The position numbers and the translations under genes are program-made. A stretch of DNA of 14,305 nucleotides from Microbacteriaceae bacterium (GTDB taxonomy: Bacteria > Actinomycetota > Actinomycetes > Actinomycetales > Microbacteriaceae): the NCBI GenBank assembly GCA_024639925.1, contig JAHEGA010000016.1, positions 1 through 14,305 on the forward strand, read 5' to 3'. Below the pieces are notes generated by a model. The model worked only from the letters and a program-made list of their open reading frames with translations, did no database searches and was not told the origin of the DNA. This document shows, piece after piece, positions 13,374-14,305 of the stretch (positions within the stretch are counted from its first letter, which is position 1; each line of letters opens with the position of its first letter).

Positions 13374-14305
13374 ATGATCACCAAGATTCTCGTGGCAAAC
13401 CGCGGAGAAATCGCTATTCGCGCTTTCCGCGCTGCGGTGGAGCTCGGCATGCGTACGGTGGCCGTTTTCCCCTACGAGGACCGATACTCGCTGCACCGAA
13501 TGAAGGCAGATGAGGCCTACCAAATCGGAGAGCCAGGGCACCCACTGCGCGCATATCTCACTATTGAAGAGATCATGCGCGTTGCGCGCGAATCGGGTGC
13601 TGATGCGATCTACCCGGGCTATGGATTTCTGAGTGAAAATCCGGACCTCGCGAAGGCTTGCGAGGATGCCGGAATCGTCTTCATCGGGCCTCCTGCTTCC
13701 GTGTTGAATATGGCGGGCAACAAGGTCACCGCCAAGGACTCTGCCCGCGCTGCCGGTGTCCCCGTGTTGGATTCGACGGAGGCCACCACCGACTTGGACT
13801 CCCTTCTCGCACAGGCAGACGGCTTAGGTTTCCCTGTGTTTGCTAAAGCGGTCGCCGGCGGCGGCGGCCGTGGCATGCGCCGTGTCGAGAAAAAGGAAGA
13901 CCTGCGTGATGCTCTTGAAGCGGCAGCGCGGGAGGCGGAGACAGCTTTTGGCGATGGGCGTATGTTCCTCGAGCAGGCCGTCGTCCGGCCCCGGCACATT
14001 GAGGTTCAGATTGTTGCCGATGCCACGGGCAACACCCTCCACCTTTTCGAGAGGGACTGTTCCGTCCAGCGTCGCCACCAGAAGGTCATTGAAATTGCTC
14101 CCGCACCGAAGCTGGATGATGCCATTCGAGAGGCCATCCTGCGGGACGCTGTGGCATTCGCCCGGTCGATCGGGTACCGCAACGCTGGCACGGTCGAGTT
14201 TTTGGTTGACACAGCGGGAGAGCGCAAAGGTCAGCACGTCTTCATCGAAATGAACCCGAGAATTCAGGTTGAACACACGGTCACCGAAGAAATCACCGAT
14301 GTCGA
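13374..14305 (+). CDS. pyc: Pyruvate carboxylase, N-terminal biotin-carboxylase part (cut by window end)
   Basis: The first 310 codons of a biotin-dependent carboxylase, open to the window end. It begins with the biotin-carboxylase N-domain (KILVANRGEIAIRAFRA, 4-20). The pyruvate-carboxylase-type segments VFPYEDR (31-37) and DEAYQIGE (46-53) separate it from acetyl-CoA and propionyl-CoA carboxylase subunits. The ATP-grasp domain follows, with the glycine-rich loop AGGGGRGMRRV (161-171), HIEVQ (208-212), the Glu-Met-Asn pocket EMNPRIQVEH (292-301) and the catalytic Arg in that stretch. The full protein, about 1,130 residues, would form oxaloacetate from pyruvate, bicarbonate and ATP to refill the TCA cycle. 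AAAGG lies 7 nt before the ATG. Confidence 0.93.
   Translation, partial: MITKILVANRGEIAIRAFRAAVELGMRTVAVFPYEDRYSLHRMKADEAYQIGEPGHPLRAYLTIEEIMRVARESGADAIYPGYGFLSENPDLAKACEDAGIVFIGPPASVLNMAGNKVTAKDSARAAGVPVLDSTEATTDLDSLLAQADGLGFPVFAKAVAGGGGRGMRRVEKKEDLRDALEAAAREAETAFGDGRMFLEQAVVRPRHIEVQIVADATGNTLHLFERDCSVQRRHQKVIEIAPAPKLDDAIREAILRDAVAFARSIGYRNAGTVEFLVDTAGERKGQHVFIEMNPRIQVEHTVTEEITDV

Overview
The window looks like a chromosomal segment of an actinobacterium, most likely a compact-genome member of the Micrococcales such as a Microbacteriaceae species. The evidence is the moderately high GC and an actinobacterial gene set: a GarA/OdhI-type FHA protein followed by an FtsR-type MerR regulator and a second MerR regulator, a mycothiol-type ArsC, and pyruvate carboxylase. 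Many starts are apparently leaderless, with a TANNNT -10 element 6-8 nt before the start codon. I see no rRNA, tRNA, insertion sequence, phage gene or CRISPR array. No stretch over about 180 bp lacks a gene.

Left part (1-3300): a truncated cupin gene (minus) diverges from an amidase-signature hydrolase (plus). The amidase converges on a standalone ribokinase (minus). After a 166-bp gap comes an unrecognised three-helix membrane protein (plus), ended by a perfect 15-bp inverted repeat.

Middle (3301-7716, minus strand): TerC-family membrane protein, then an FeS-cluster photolyase/cryptochrome-like protein with all four cluster cysteines at PhrB spacing, then a Uup-type ABC-F ATPase. TerC and the photolyase may share a transcript; the ABC-F gene seems to have its own leaderless promoter.

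A plus-strand cluster (7809-10021) follows. It holds a previously easy-to-miss 38-codon single-helix membrane peptide, a DUF368/PopT-type polyprenyl-phosphate translocase whose ATG abuts the peptide's stop, a low-molecular-weight arsenate reductase and a short-chain dehydrogenase. The dehydrogenase converges, with overlapping stop codons, on a leucine-rich-repeat-variant (LRV) protein.

Right part (10654-14305): FHA protein, FtsR-like MerR and a second MerR on the plus strand. These converge, again with overlapping stops, on an orphan ParA-type ATPase (minus), which diverges from the 5' part of pyruvate carboxylase (plus, cut by the window end). The FHA protein (2-oxoglutarate dehydrogenase switch) and pyruvate carboxylase both bear on TCA-cycle flux. 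The MerR pair and ParA point to cell-division and chromosome functions.

I find no obviously new multi-gene defence or mobile system. The most interesting items are the leaderless 38-aa peptide coupled to DUF368, the concentration of leaderless promoters, the single-threonine FHA switch beside a missing nuclease gene, and the regular LRV protein.
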